64,000 nucleotides of DNA, taken from contig JAPTJF010000023.1 of NCBI GenBank assembly GCA_029339195.1, positions 186,001 to 250,000 on the forward strand. Reading direction: 5' to 3'. Positions 23,401 to 34,162 of this stretch are shown piece after piece. Source of the DNA: Micractinium sp. NFX-FRZ (Eukaryota > Chlorophyta > Trebouxiophyceae > Chlorellales > Chlorellaceae). A model generated the notes under the pieces. It saw only the letters and a program-made list of their open reading frames with translations, had not been told where the DNA came from and ran no database searches. Both the position numbers and the translations under genes were made by a program. Each line of letters opens with the position of its first letter. Within the stretch, counting starts at the first letter, position 1.

Positions 23401-24635
23401 ATGTTAGTTGGGCGAATGCAGGCGCAGCAGTGTGAGCTGACTGCAGCTACAAGTGTGAGCTGATTGCAGCTAGAAAGTGACGGACACAGCCTGATGGAGC
23501 TGAGCATGTGCAGCCACAGCTTGAAAATGTGAGCTGCTTGCAGTGCGGGGGAAGGGGCGAGACACGAGGTCAAGAGGGTGCGGCATGCAGGGGAGGCGGG
23601 AGGAAGCGGGCGGCGCAGCCCTGCAGGCGGCGGCGGGTATGAGGTGCGGGCATGCAGGCGCACGCACACACACGCTTGGCGACCCCTGGCCACCCCCCGC
23701 CTCCATCACCCCGCCCAACCCCACTACAGGTCGGCAGCCCGCCTCACATGGGTCGGACTCCTTGGTGCCGCTGATGGAGCGTGTGTAGATTTCTGGGAAG
23801 AACTGCTCCTGGAAAGAGGCCATGGCCTGCAGAGACAGGAAAGGGAGGTACAGGGTGAGGCGCGAGGCTCGCGGGCGGAGATTCCCATAAAGCAGGAGGG
23901 GCGGAGGGAGCGGGGCAAAGGCGAGGGAGGGCCAGGCAGGCGGGCGGGCGGGCGGGCGGGCGGGCGGACGGGCGGGCAGGGGAGCAGCACGGGGCACCAG
24001 CGGCGCCGGCATGGGCATTGGCCCCACAACATCGGAACGGCACGGAGCCAGCAGTGTGGGCAACGCCACTTGCACCCACCTCCACCTGCAGGTAGTGGCG
24101 AAGGGAAGAGGGGCCACAGGTTTATAGGACTATAAAAGAAGAGTAGTGTGGACCCAGCATCAGGTGCCACTAGTAAGTCACACCCCTGGGATGCGTCGGT
24201 GGCTGGTGGATGACTGCGCTGGTGGGGCCCCGACAGATCCCCACAGAGACAGCAGGCACCAGCCAGCCAGCGCTGATGACTCACCCCTCCCACGATCCCG
24301 ATGTCGAAGCTGCAGCGGAGGGAGGCAAAGGCGGCAACCTGTTGGGCTGAAGGCATGCGGGGCAAGTGATGCAGGGGCCACCGTCGGCACGTTCAAGCAC
24401 GGGTGGCGTTGGGTTCCCCGTTCGGCCGCCCAGCTTACCCAAAGAGCATGCCTCCAGTGGCGGAGACGAGCGCCACCACCAGGACATAAAGGGTCATGCG
24501 CCCGGTGTAGTGGGTCACTCTGCCGCCGGGCGCCGGCGCTGCTGCCTCCGCCGACGCCTTGGCGCCGCGCCGCCCCACCAGCGGCGAGGTGGGGGAGGGC
24601 GGCGCCCCCTCCCCGCCATCTGCCGCGCCGTTCAT
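17471..24635 (-). CDS. hexose/H+ symporter, HUP/STP family, 565 aa, 18 exons
   Basis: Exons: 24635-24439, 24309-24285, 23826-23748, 23385-23276, 22980-22869, 22656-22597, 22420-22365, 21947-21759, 21388-21323, 21065-20976, 20763-20748, 20532-20470, 20168-20152, 19931-19845, 19365-19247, 18751-18645, 18227-18123, 17670-17471; total 1698 nt. Family marks in order: [15 protein letters not shown] (TM1), [56 protein letters not shown] (residues 322-328), [24 protein letters not shown] and LLPET before a cytosolic tail. This is the MFS sugar-porter family, and the closest known type is the Chlorella HUP hexose/proton carriers and plant STPs at the plasma membrane. Length is near the family norm, slightly extended at the N-terminus. 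Three exons are only 25, 16 and 17 nt. The intron after exon 8 has a GC donor (GAG|GCGAGC). Many introns carry echo copies of exon edges. Substrate is inferred. Confidence 0.93.
17728..17785 (-). repeat. echo of transporter exon 18 start
   Basis: The intron before the last exon contains GCAG plus a readable [10 protein letters not shown], a degenerate copy of the true [10 protein letters not shown] start at 17670. It includes the acceptor. Confidence 0.8.
18323..18445 (-). repeat. two echoes of transporter exon 17 start
   Basis: Minus-strand copies of the acceptor plus GGCTTCCTCACCA lie at 18323-18355 and 18411-18445. They encode GQGFLTRLC and GPGFLTTLC, compared with the real GQGFLTMLC at 18227. 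Confidence 0.8.
18468..18604 (-). repeat. two echoes of transporter exon 16 end
   Basis: Copies at 18555-18604 and 18468-18517 repeat the last ~50 nt of exon 16 (true sequence at 18645-18694). One reads [12 protein letters not shown]; the other is more degraded and ends at GTGGGA in place of the GTGAGC donor. Confidence 0.8.
19010..19195 (-). repeat. two echoes of transporter exon 15 end
   Basis: Plus-strand 19128-19190 and 19010-19062 repeat the exon 15/donor edge (true edge 19245-19300). Both are recognisable from the ACCCACCAGC..CAGCTG.AGCC core. Confidence 0.78.
19773..19842 (-). repeat. echo of transporter exon 14 end with telomere-like repeat
   Basis: 19773-19806 copies the exon 14 end and donor (IQMLIS then GTGAGC). 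Between this copy and the real exon, 19808-19842 holds three near-copies of TTTTAGGG. Confidence 0.8.
22164..22209 (+). repeat. (GGGA)n microsatellite in an intron
   Basis: Run of GGGA/GGAA units in transporter intron 7. Confidence 0.9.
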
Positions 24636-25038
24636 GCTGCTGCCTGCCCGTGAGCTGCTGGCGCAGGGCTACGCCATTAGGCAAACTCAAGGATGTCTAA
24701 GCTTTCGCGGGAGCTGCCGGGCAGGCAGCCCTGTGCTGAGCCTTGGACGCTGCCTGAGGGGCCAATGACACTACCAGTGCTGTCTCAAAAGTGCTGGGGG
24801 CCTCCGGATGCATTCATTTCGCACGGTGCCACCTCGGCGCTTTTGTGTCCCGAAAATATCCAGGCCAGCGCGGCCTTGCATCCGTTAGTATTGTTTGCAG
24901 TGTCATCACGCACCCGTGACCTTGCAGGCCAAGGGGACGCAGCACCTGCCCAGCATCCTCGCCAGTGATTGCGCAGCCGGACGGTCTCGGGGGGCGGGTC
25001 TCACGCATGACGGCAGCTGGCGGAGTGGGTTTGTCGTA
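24636..25038. promoter_or_regulatory. shared 5' region of transporter and kinase
   Basis: 403 bp separate the two divergent start codons, so both core promoters must lie here or in the 5' leaders. I see no clear TATA box. No other gene is visible. Confidence 0.5.
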
Positions 25039-28000
25039 ATGACGCTGCGCGCGTTGCTGCAGGACGCCAGCGGTGGCGCCGCACCCCCGCCGCTGCCGCC
25101 GCCGCCGCCGGTGTACACCACGGTCGGCACCGGCGAACCAGGCCAGACCATCCCCTCCACAGCATCTGTCGTGGGAGGTGAGGCGGTGACTACGGGTTAC
25201 TGGCTGGCCTGTCATTATGCCAGTTCGGGTGGAGGCCCATCGTGCCGCCCGGCGTTCCGCGGCCCTCGCTTGCCGCTCATTCCCTCCCTCGAGCCTCAAC
25301 CTCCCCTGCCCCGCTGGCCCCCCCTAACACACACAAACCAGGCGTGGTGGGCGGCCTGAGCGCGCTGACGCTGTGCCTGGCGGCGGCGCTGGTCTTTGCC
25401 GTCGCCCGCATCTACGGCTGGCGCTTTGTGCGCCTCTTTGGCAGGAGCGGCGGCGGCAGCGGCGGCAGGCAGTCGAGCGACACTAGCTCGCCATCCAAGA
25501 GCAAGCAGTCTGATGTGCAAGATGCCCTGGAACAAGGGAGGGCCGCTGCCGTCCGCCCCCTGCCCTCCATTGTGACCTCCCGCATGGCCAGGGACTCGAC
25601 CGAGGTGGATGAGGACACGCCGCCGCTGCGCACGCCCTACGGCGGCAGCGCCACCAACCTGCCCCGCCAAATGAGCAAGGTGAGGCGGGGCGGAGGCGGC
25701 CGGCGGCAGGGGCACAACTAGTGCTTGGAAGGGCCACACCAGGACGGGCAATGAGAGCTTTGCGGGTGCGTTAATACAATACACACAATGTGCAGCCGCC
25801 CACCCTACTCATACCGTAACGTTACACGGTTGCTCCCCCGCCCCGCCACGCCCCGGCGTGCGCCGCCCGCAGATCAGCCAGGTCAGCGGCTTGACCAGCA
25901 GCCCGGGGCGCAGCTTTGTGGCCAGCCCGCTGCGCAGCGACGCCTCCTGGCAGGACTGCCTGATTGAGGCCGAAAAAATCCAGATTCTGAGGAGGCGGGA
26001 CGGCAAGCCCTGGGTGCTGGGGGGCGGCGCATTCGGGCAGGTGGGTGGGCGGGGGTAGGCAGGGGGCGGGGCGGGGCGGAGTGAGGCGGGGCAGCGGTGG
26101 GTAGCTTCAATTGCTTGCCGGGCAGGGAAGAGGGGCAAGCGTGTACGGAGGGGGACGCAGCGGGCACCACACTGGGGCTGCCCGCCCGCTGCGCTGGCGC
26201 CGACTGCCTGCCGCTGCCGCCGCCGTGCTTTGCCTTGCTGTGTGCCTGCCCCTGCAGGTGTACAAGGCGCTGTACGACGGGGTGCAGGTGGTGGCGGCCA
26301 AGGTGCTGACGGGGCTGGAGGATGAGCGTATCTTCCAGGCGTTTGCGCGCGAGGTGAGGTGGAACAAAGAGGGGTGGAATGGGGGGCTAAAGGGGTGCGG
26401 GGGCGCGTCATACTCAGGAAATTGGATGGCGCACGAGGTGCGACGAAGGGGTAGAGTTGGGGTTAGGGAGGGAGGAGGAGCGGGCGCAAGAGGGTGGGCG
26501 GCAGGGACGGCCGGAGTGATGGGCGCAAGCAGGCGCGCTGGGAGCGTGGAGGGGCCAAGCTACACGGCTGCGTGGTGGCTGTACAACTGGCCCGCTGCAC
26601 ACCAGCTGGCCGCCTCTCACGCGCCGCCCTTACCCTCTTTTCCAACACTGCCTGCATATCACGCCCTGCCCCCCTCCCCCACCCACCCTCCCCCCTGCGC
26701 AGGCCGCCATCCTGCGCGGCATGCGCGACCGCAACATTGTGCAGTTTGTGGGCGTGTGCCTGGGGTCGGAGGAGGAGGGGCAGCCGGACGAGGCGATGCT
26801 GGTGAGTTTGTGGGGGGCATGCAGAGGGTACACGGGCTGCCACGGCTGTGCTTTGGGTTAGGACGGACAGGGGCCGGGGCAAACGGTTGCCGTGCATTGG
26901 GAGGTGGCAGCATGCACACTGGGGATGTCGGCCTTGGAAAGCAAGCAGGCCACCTGCACCACTGGCCCCCTCCATTCACCCCGCTGCCGCTGCTCCCCCT
27001 GAATGACGTCCTTCTATGCCCCTCCTTACATCACCTCATCTTCTTCAACCCCTGCCCCCTGCTATCCTTTAGATCCAGGAGTTCATGGAGGCGGGCTCCC
27101 TCTTCCAGGTGGGGCAAGGTGGCAGGGGAACACCGCTCATGCCGGGGGGTGCGGGGGGCGAGGCCGTGGGCGGCAGGTGGGATGCCAGGGACTGCGGCTC
27201 CCGTGCCCGGAGGGTGTGCCACTGTAAGGCTGCTTGCCCCGCCTTGGCCAGCTGGTTCATTGCCTGCGCTGACACCCACCCAAGTGTTTGCGTGTGTGGG
27301 CCGGCCTGCTGCAGGCGCTCAAGTGGCGCGACCAGGCGGGGCGCCGCGTGTTTGGCTGGTGAGCCCCCAGCCAGCAGCAGCAGCTGCGTGTGACTCCTGC
27401 CCCCCTTGCCTGCTGAGCCTAGCTGTACTGTTCAGGGTGCCTCCCAGGGTGTCCTGCCCCTCAAGGCTTCGTACCTCACGCCGGCCCCTGCCTGGTCTGC
27501 TGCTTGCAGGTATGCCCGCGGGAAGCGTGCGGCGTGCGACATTGCCCGCGGCCTGCACTACCTGGTGGGTGGGTGTGGTAGCAAACAGGTTCTATGTGGA
27601 GCGGCGTCTTGCTGCTTGGCATGCCGGGGTGGGGTTGTGGCATGAGATTGCTGGGGTGAAAGGAGGCGCCAGGCAGCTCGTTGGGCAAGAGGGTTGATGG
27701 TGCTGCATTTCGTGCCCTTGGCGGGCATATGAGTGTGTGCTGCTGACAGCCCCGCCCATGACGCTTCAATCTTGTGCCTCTGTCCCCTTTGCTGCAGCAC
27801 TCCCACAAGACGGTGCACCTCGACGTCAAGAGCAGCAATGGTGAGGGGGGAGGGGGAGCGGGGAGGGGAGCAACCCGTGGCTATCGGCCGACTCGCTGCT
27901 GCCGCCGATGCCGCGCCACCAAGGCCTCACTTGCATCAGCTGACTGGCAGTGAAGTGGTAGTGGCAGCGCTAGTGACAGCTTCTGTCAACCGCGCCCCCA

Positions 28001-30466
28001 TCCTTGCTTACCAACCCGCCTTGGGGGGGGGGGGCCGCGCTCGCATGCATGCCTGCCCCCCTGCCCTTCCCCTCTCCCACCCCACGCACCCACCTGCTCA
28101 CTGGCCCCTGCTCTCCTCTTGCCCTCCCCACCCCGCAGTGCTGCTGGCGCGAGACGGCGCCTGCAAGGTTGCCGACGTGGGGCTGGCCCGTAGCCTGATG
28201 ACCAAGACGCTGCTGACAGAGGCGGGGACGATGGGGACGTTTGCCTGGTGAGGCGCACAGCGCGCACAGCATGCTGTGGGTTTGTTCTGTTTCTGGCTTT
28301 CTGCGTGGGGACAGCCCAGCAGGGCGCTGGTGATGAGCTTTAGTTTGGGCTGATTGGGCAAGGGGGGACCCGTGACCTTCATCACCACCCCACCCAAATC
28401 CGAGCTCTGAGGGGCACCTGCAGTGCTGAACCTGAGCTCCTGGCCCCTCCCCCACCCCAACCCGAGCTCCTGTTGCTGCATGCGGTGCCAAACCCGAGCT
28501 CGTGGCCCCTCCACCGCTCCGGGCTATGTCCTGTGGCCAGCCTGTGACTACAGAGTTGGCTGCGGCTCTCTGGTTGTGACGCACCGCTGTGGCCGATTGC
28601 CTGCCTGCCTGCCTGCCCACCTTGGTGTCCCTGTGCTGCCCTGCGCTGCAGGTCAGCGCCGGAGGTTCTCACGGGGCAGCCCTGCGGCACGCCCGCCGAC
28701 ATCTACAGGTGAGGCGGTTTGCGGTTAGGCGCCCGGGCTTGGAGGCCTGCTGACCTGTAGCACAAGCACCGTTTACAGAAGCCAGCAAGTAGCTGTGCGT
28801 TGCCCTGTCCATCCCCCCTCATTCCTCCCGGTCGCCTGACCCTGCTGCCTGCCTGCCCCGCCCGACCCTGCACCCCTCCCTGCAGCTTTGGCATCGTCCT
28901 GTGGTGCGTGCACAGCGGGCGCAGCATGTGCCTGCGCTGCGCTGCTGCCTGCGCCACCTGGCACCCGCCCAGCCACCGCTTGTTGGCTGCTTTGCTGCGT
29001 AGCGGCCAGCCCGCGGGGCCGTGACCCAGCCCCTGCCTGGCGCTCTGCCTTGTTTGCCGCTTCATCGGTGCTGTCCTGTGTGATGTGTGTGCTGTGTGCT
29101 GCGTGTGCTGTGCAGGGAGATAGTGACGGGGGAGATCCCCAACCGGGGGACGATGCGGGACCCGCTGGTGCCTAGCGAGTGCCCCCGGGTGGGTGTGGCA
29201 GCGCTGCCGGTCGATCTAGTTGGTTGGCTGGATGATGTCCTGCAGCCTGGTCCGGGGTGCTGCACAGCTGCCGGGTGGCCTGCCGTGCCAGCTAGCTGCA
29301 GCGTGGCGGTGAAATGGTATCGCTGCTGTGCCTGCTGTGCCTGCTGTGCTGCCGCCCGCAGGAGGTGCTGGACCCTGCCGGCCTCCCGCCCCTGCTGCGC
29401 CTGCTGTGGTGCTGACATGCTCCCCGTACCTTCACCTCCCGCCTTGCTCTCCCGCCCGGAGGTCCCAAGCTTGAACGACGGCTGCTGCGCCTGCTGTGCC
29501 TGCTGTGGTTCTGACGTGTGACCGTGCCCATTGGGCCCTCCCCTCCTCTCCCCCGCCCGCAGGAGGTGCTGGACTTGATAGACCGCTGCACTGCGCAGGA
29601 CCCCAAGCAGCGCCCCACGGCCAAGCAGATTGTGCAGCTGCTGGAGGGGATGAGCGAGGGGACGCCCAGCCAGGCAGAGGTGAGGCGCGGCGGCAGGGCC
29701 GGGCAGCACTGCATAGCTGCTGGGGGAGCACAGTGAGGGGCTGTTTAGGCCTACATGCTTCGAAGCTGTTCCGCCGCCGTTCATGTCCCCTGCACACTGT
29801 GCGTCTTGTGCCCCCCGTCTTTCCCTGCAAGCCTCCCACATATTGTGTGTGTTTTGTTGCTCCCGTCGTCTCCCCTGCAGAGGCGTGGCGCCCCGCTGCG
29901 CTCCACCAGCCTGGCGGTCTGGAGGGACAAGCTGCCGCAACAGGTGGGCATGAGGGGGGGCTGGCCTGCCCTGCCCTGCCCCTGCGTCACATCTGGTGCA
30001 GCCTGCAGACCCAAGGGAGCTGCTCTGCTGCTCACTGCCCTGAGTGCCCCTCCCCTGCTATTGAACACTCCTTTTCACACAGCCGCTGCTCTGCTGCTCA
30101 CCGCCCCGAGTGCCCCTCCCCTGCTGTCAACCCCTCCCATCCACAAGCCGCTGCTCTGCTGCTCACCACCCTGGCTCCCACCCCCCTGCTTTCCATCCTG
30201 CACTGCAGGTCAGCATCCTGGGGAGCCCCACCGCCTCACCACCCGAAACCAGCACCGCAGCCGTCGAAGATGAGGGCAGCCCACAGAAGCTGCTGCTGTC
30301 CAGCAACACGGAGGATGAGGAGGACTTGGCGGCGGTGGCGGAGCGGGAGGAGGTGGCGGTGGCGGAGCGTGCAAAGCGGGGCGCGCCGCCGCCCGCGCCG
30401 CCCATGCCCACACTGCGCCTGGAGGACCTGCCGCCGCTGAACGAAGAGGACCAGATGTTCAAGTAA
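25039..30466 (+). CDS. single-pass membrane protein kinase, TKL/Raf-like, 570 aa, 16 exons
   Basis: Exons: 25039-25177, 25342-25679, 25873-26040, 26258-26353, 26703-26801, 27073-27108, 27315-27358, 27510-27564, 27798-27840, 28139-28247, 28652-28708, 28886-28903, 29116-29188, 29563-29679, 29881-29943, 30209-30466; 1713 nt. A Pro-rich N-terminus is followed by a membrane helix (about residues 49-72, LSALTLCLAAALVFAVARIY) and a Ser-rich linker. The kinase domain has GGGAFG (about 209-214), VAAK with K230, RE in helix C, HLDVKSSN (332-339), D352-V-G in place of DFG, and SAPE (377-380). HxDxKxxN with its lysine favours the tyrosine-kinase-like group, which in plants and algae phosphorylates Ser/Thr. 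The C-terminal tail is acidic. The layout suggests a short extracellular or lumenal end and a cytosolic kinase. The 18-nt exon 12 is supported by phase. The ligand is unknown. Confidence 0.9.
29350..29376 (+). repeat. echo of kinase exon 14 start
   Basis: CCCGCAGGAGGTGCTGGAC here repeats the true acceptor plus exon start at 29556-29574, about 205 bp upstream. It lies in an intron rich in CTGCTGTGC repeats. It could act as a cryptic acceptor. Confidence 0.75.
30000..30180 (+). repeat. intronic tandem repeat, three units
   Basis: Three units of roughly 60 bp containing GCTCTGCTGCTCAC and GAGTGCCCCTCCCCTGCT in the last intron of the kinase gene. Confidence 0.75.
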
Positions 30467-31087
30467 AAGAACGACCAAGAACGACAGACACGAAGCCAGT
30501 TTTCCGGTGGTGCGGGTCGCCCTGCGCCTTGCCCCACCCTCCAAGTTTTGAGTAACCCACCCGTTTTGCGCTCGCCCTCACCCACCTGGGCGACACAACC
30601 GAACACAACCACCTGCCAAATGTAGTAGCGTGCGTGCCCCCGCCGGCACCAAACCCAAACCTCTTTCCACTTCTTTCAGTTTTACAGCCCTCCTTTTCTG
30701 CACCCTTTTCCCGCTGCCAAATGCCTTGAGCTCTTGACTCTCTGACCCTGACTTGCACCCGCTTCTACCTGCACCCCCTCCTTTCATTCTCTTGGCTGCA
30801 CAAAGCCGCATGCCTCTGTGGGACTCACTGCCAGCCTTTGCCTGCTGCCTCTCTGTTGCACCCTCTTGCAAAGAAGTAAACATGGGATTACAAGTCCTGG
30901 ACGCACACAGCATTTCAGTTGTTCAGCACAGAGTCGAGAATACAGTACAGCGGAGTGATTAGGGCTGCGGCAGTAGTCCATTAAAAAAAAAGAAACGTTT
31001 AGACTTCGCGGCCAGCCCTGCTAGCCGTATCTGGCTGAAGTGGGGGCTGGCACAGAGGGGTCACGTGCAGGTTGAAGCCCCCTCCGC
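30467..31087. other. convergent 3' flanks
   Basis: Between the stop codons of the kinase (+) and the surface protein (-). No gene seen. TTACA at 30888-30892 is TGTAA for the minus-strand gene, about 196 nt past its stop, so most of the interval is probably 3' UTR. Confidence 0.5.
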
Positions 31088-33534
31088 TCAGCTGGCGGCC
31101 TGGCCCTCGCCTCCCGCATCGCCGCCGTTGAACGCAGTCTTCACACGGCGCCGCGCGCTGCGGGGGGTGCCTGTTGCCTCCACAATCTCCTCGAGAGTGA
31201 AGCGCCCGCTGCCCTGGCCCTTGCCGGAAGCGGTGGTCAGCGTTGCCGTGACGCCTGGTGGAGGAAGGGTGCAGCGCAGGGAGGGGCAGGTACGGGTCAA
31301 GGTGTAGGGTCAGCGAGCTGTGAGCGACAGCCGGGCTGGGAGAGGAGTAGGCAGTCTTGCCTACCCAACGATGCCAAAATGCAACTGCCCAGCAACCAAA
31401 CATGCCAGCGCAACTAGCCGGCACAACTGCATTGCATGATGCGGATCACCCCCAGCAGCGCCCTCACCTGCGTGGCCAAAGGTGGGGTTGGCCACTGAGA
31501 AGCCAGTGGGGCCGCCAGCGGCGCCATTCCTGCGGCACAGGTAGAACAACAGGCTTGCGAGCGCCACACCGCCTGCGACGCCGCCGATCACGCCACCTGC
31601 AAGTGACAAAAAGACGCATATCAATCAGACGGCTGCAGAGAGCTGCAAAGCAGGCGAGGCCCCGTCAGGCTGGAACTCGGCTGCTCGTTTAGCTGCTGCT
31701 TGGAACACTGCTGCACTGCCCTGCCCGCAGCACCCTCCCTCACCAATGATGGTACCCTTGTTGCTCTTCTTCTTGCTATTGGAAGGCTCGCCAGTGGCAG
31801 CAGTTGCAGCACTGACAGGGGAAGCAGCGGGTGCCTCGGCGGGCGCGGCGGCCGGCGCCTCGACCCATGCGGTTGGCTGCAGTGCGTGGAGCAGTATTTG
31901 AGCGCCAGCATGTCAGGGCCAAGCGCAGCCGTGGCATCTGCAGGCACAGCAGAAGCTTGTTGCCCATGCCGACCGCACACTGTTTTACCCAAACCCAGCC
32001 CCTGCCCCCTGGGCGTACCTCCAGGACGGTGGGGACGCCCTCCAATTGAGGCAAGTCTTGAGCAGTCACGGCGGGCGCAGTAGGTGGCTGGGCAGTCGCG
32101 GTGGGCACAGCAGGTGGCTGAGCAGTCGCGGTGGGCACAGCAGGTGGCTGAGCAGTCGCAGCGGGCACAGTGAGTGGCTTCACGCTCTGCAGAGTCCCTG
32201 AGGAGAGAGGCGTGCCCTGCAGCGAGAGCAGCCAAAATCGTTCGGTGCTGACGTTAGCCTGTGCTCCTGTTGGTTAAACGAGCACACCAGGAAAACATCC
32301 ACCCAGTCTGACAAGCACCCACAAACAGGCAGTCAACCTGTCGCACTACCGCAACTGACAACACCCGTCTCTGCATGCACGGTCAGTCCACTCACGTCAG
32401 CAGCCAGCGCCGTCCACCACATGGCACCCAGCTCGCCGCCCAGCAGGCGCAGCAGGGCGGCCAGGCTGCCGTCGCGGTCGGCTGCGGTCAGCAGCTCTGC
32501 TGTCCATTCGGCATCCACCGTCTGTATCTCAAATGAGACTAGGGCGGCCCAGGGGGCGTCCTCAGAAAGCAGGAACCTGCGGCTTGCAGGGAATGGGGGA
32601 AGCATGTCAGTGGTGCAACGTGGGTGCTGGAATGGACTGTTGGGTGCTGGCCCAGCACTGGGCATCCCAAAGTCAGCTCTGCCAGGCTAGTATGCAGCTG
32701 GTATGCATCTGGTATGCAACAGGCAATTGCAACGAGCCCAACACAGTGGGCAGAAAGAGCCTGGGTGCTGGCATGCATTCCTCGCAGGCGGCTGTCGCTC
32801 GCTCACCGACGACTGCCGGCAGAGACGCCGGCGCCAACGGAGGCTGAGATCCAGTGGTCAGGCACGCTGAGCAGGTCAGCCAGGCCGGTGATGAAGGCAG
32901 GGAGGCCGGCCTGGTAGGCCTTCATATCAAACTCTGCCAGGGCAGGGGGAGGTGGACCAGAGTAAGAGGACCAGTGAGGCGGGTGCTGCGTCAGGGTGCT
33001 GCTGCCGTCCTGCGTGCCCTATGCTCTCCAAGGCAGGCCCCAGCCCCAGCCCAAGCAGTTGCAGAGCCGACACAGCTCAGACCCACTCACTTGTGTAGCC
33101 AAGCTCCAGCTCGAGCCGCTGGGCGCCCACAAAGCTGTCGGTGTCTGTCGATGTATCTGCGGCGGCAGCGCAGTGGGCGGCAGGCAGGACATCGTGGGTG
33201 CTAGGGCAGCAATTGAAGAACGTACTGTGGCCACCACCCTGCTCGCTTGCGCGCTAGTGCTCTCACCAGGATCCTGCGGGCGGCCAGTGGAGTAGTAGTA
33301 GTGGGGATGCGTGTGGCTGCCGCCACCGTAGCTGCCGCCGCCGCCGCCGTAGCTGCCGCCGCCGCCACAGCCATACCGCGCCTTGCAGGGCCCATTGCCG
33401 CTGTACCCATAGCTGTAGCCGCCAGTGTCGGTCACACCCCCATAGCCATAGTAGCCGCTGGCAGTCACTGCCGCAGCAGAGGAGGCCAGGAGCAGGGCCA
33501 GCAGGCGGGTCGAGAGGCCTGTCGCAAGCGGCAT
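31088..33534 (-). CDS. secreted-type single-pass membrane protein, Gly/Tyr- and Pro-rich, 422 aa
   Basis: Exons: 33534-33267, 33156-33091, 32933-32807, 32576-32396, 32216-32019, 31876-31744, 31596-31468, 31254-31088; 1269 nt. The start ATG gives a signal peptide (LATGLSTRLLALLLASSAAA). A Gly/Tyr/Ser region (SYGGGGGSYGGGS) follows. Next is a folded ectodomain of about 120 residues (FDMKAYQAGLPAFITGLADL onward), of a style common in algal cell-surface proteins. A repeated TATAQPPAVP stalk precedes one membrane helix (about 325-347, GVIGGVAGGVALASLLFYL) and a basic cytosolic tail. The tail contains FTLEEIVEATG, which resembles the segment leading into the kinase domain of plant receptor kinases, but no kinase follows. 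It is probably a plasma-membrane or wall-linked protein; function unknown. Confidence 0.8.
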
Positions 33535-34162
33535 CGCGGGCGTCCTGCTGTTGCGCGCTATCACAGCGTTCGTCTTGAGAGGGCGGGGAGGCAGCGAGAG
33601 GGCGGCTCAAAGAGGAGCGAGCGAGCGGCCCACGCGGAGGCGCTTTCCCTAACTGCAGCCCGTCTAGTGGAACGCCTGTGTGTGATGAACTTGCGCAGGT
33701 GAATGCGCTATGGGCAGGACAGCAATGGCTGGCGTCGCAGTAGCTGGCTTGAACGCCGCCGCCGCCCCCCGCCACCTCAGCATTGATGCAGAAATCTAAA
33801 CGCACATGCGCCGGATGCCTAGCTTCAAGCCTCATTACGTTGAGCGCTAACCCAGCCTCACACCATCACTATCCTCCTAAAGTGCAAATGCAATTTCCAT
33901 CGTCAGCATGCCTCAGCCCGGTGCTCCAGGAACTGCGGCATGCGCAAGCACCCAGCATGCTGTGCACCCACGCACGTCTGCCCCCCTCCTGCCTCCCTCC
34001 TGCGCCCGTCTTGGCCGCTTTGGCACAGGATGTTACCAGCGCCACGCAGCAACTACAGCTCAAAATTCAATGTGGGGGAACCCGCTGCCAGCGGGGCCCT
34101 GGTGCTCTACAGCAGGGCTGCGGCTGCCGCCTGCCTGGCCAACTACTGGTTGGACGGCGGAT
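33535..34162. other. 5' flank of the surface protein and 3' flank of eRF3
   Basis: No coding exon supported. It must contain the promoter of the minus-strand surface protein gene and the 3' UTR of eRF3. Confidence 0.4.

Noticed and set aside
27841..28138. A separate plus-strand gene within kinase introns
   Set aside because: The frame is open but it is intron sequence with C-rich tracts; the flanking exons join in phase across it.
33535..33564. An upstream GTG start for the surface protein
   Set aside because: The ATG at 33534 begins directly with a good signal peptide; the extension would put non-signal residues in front.
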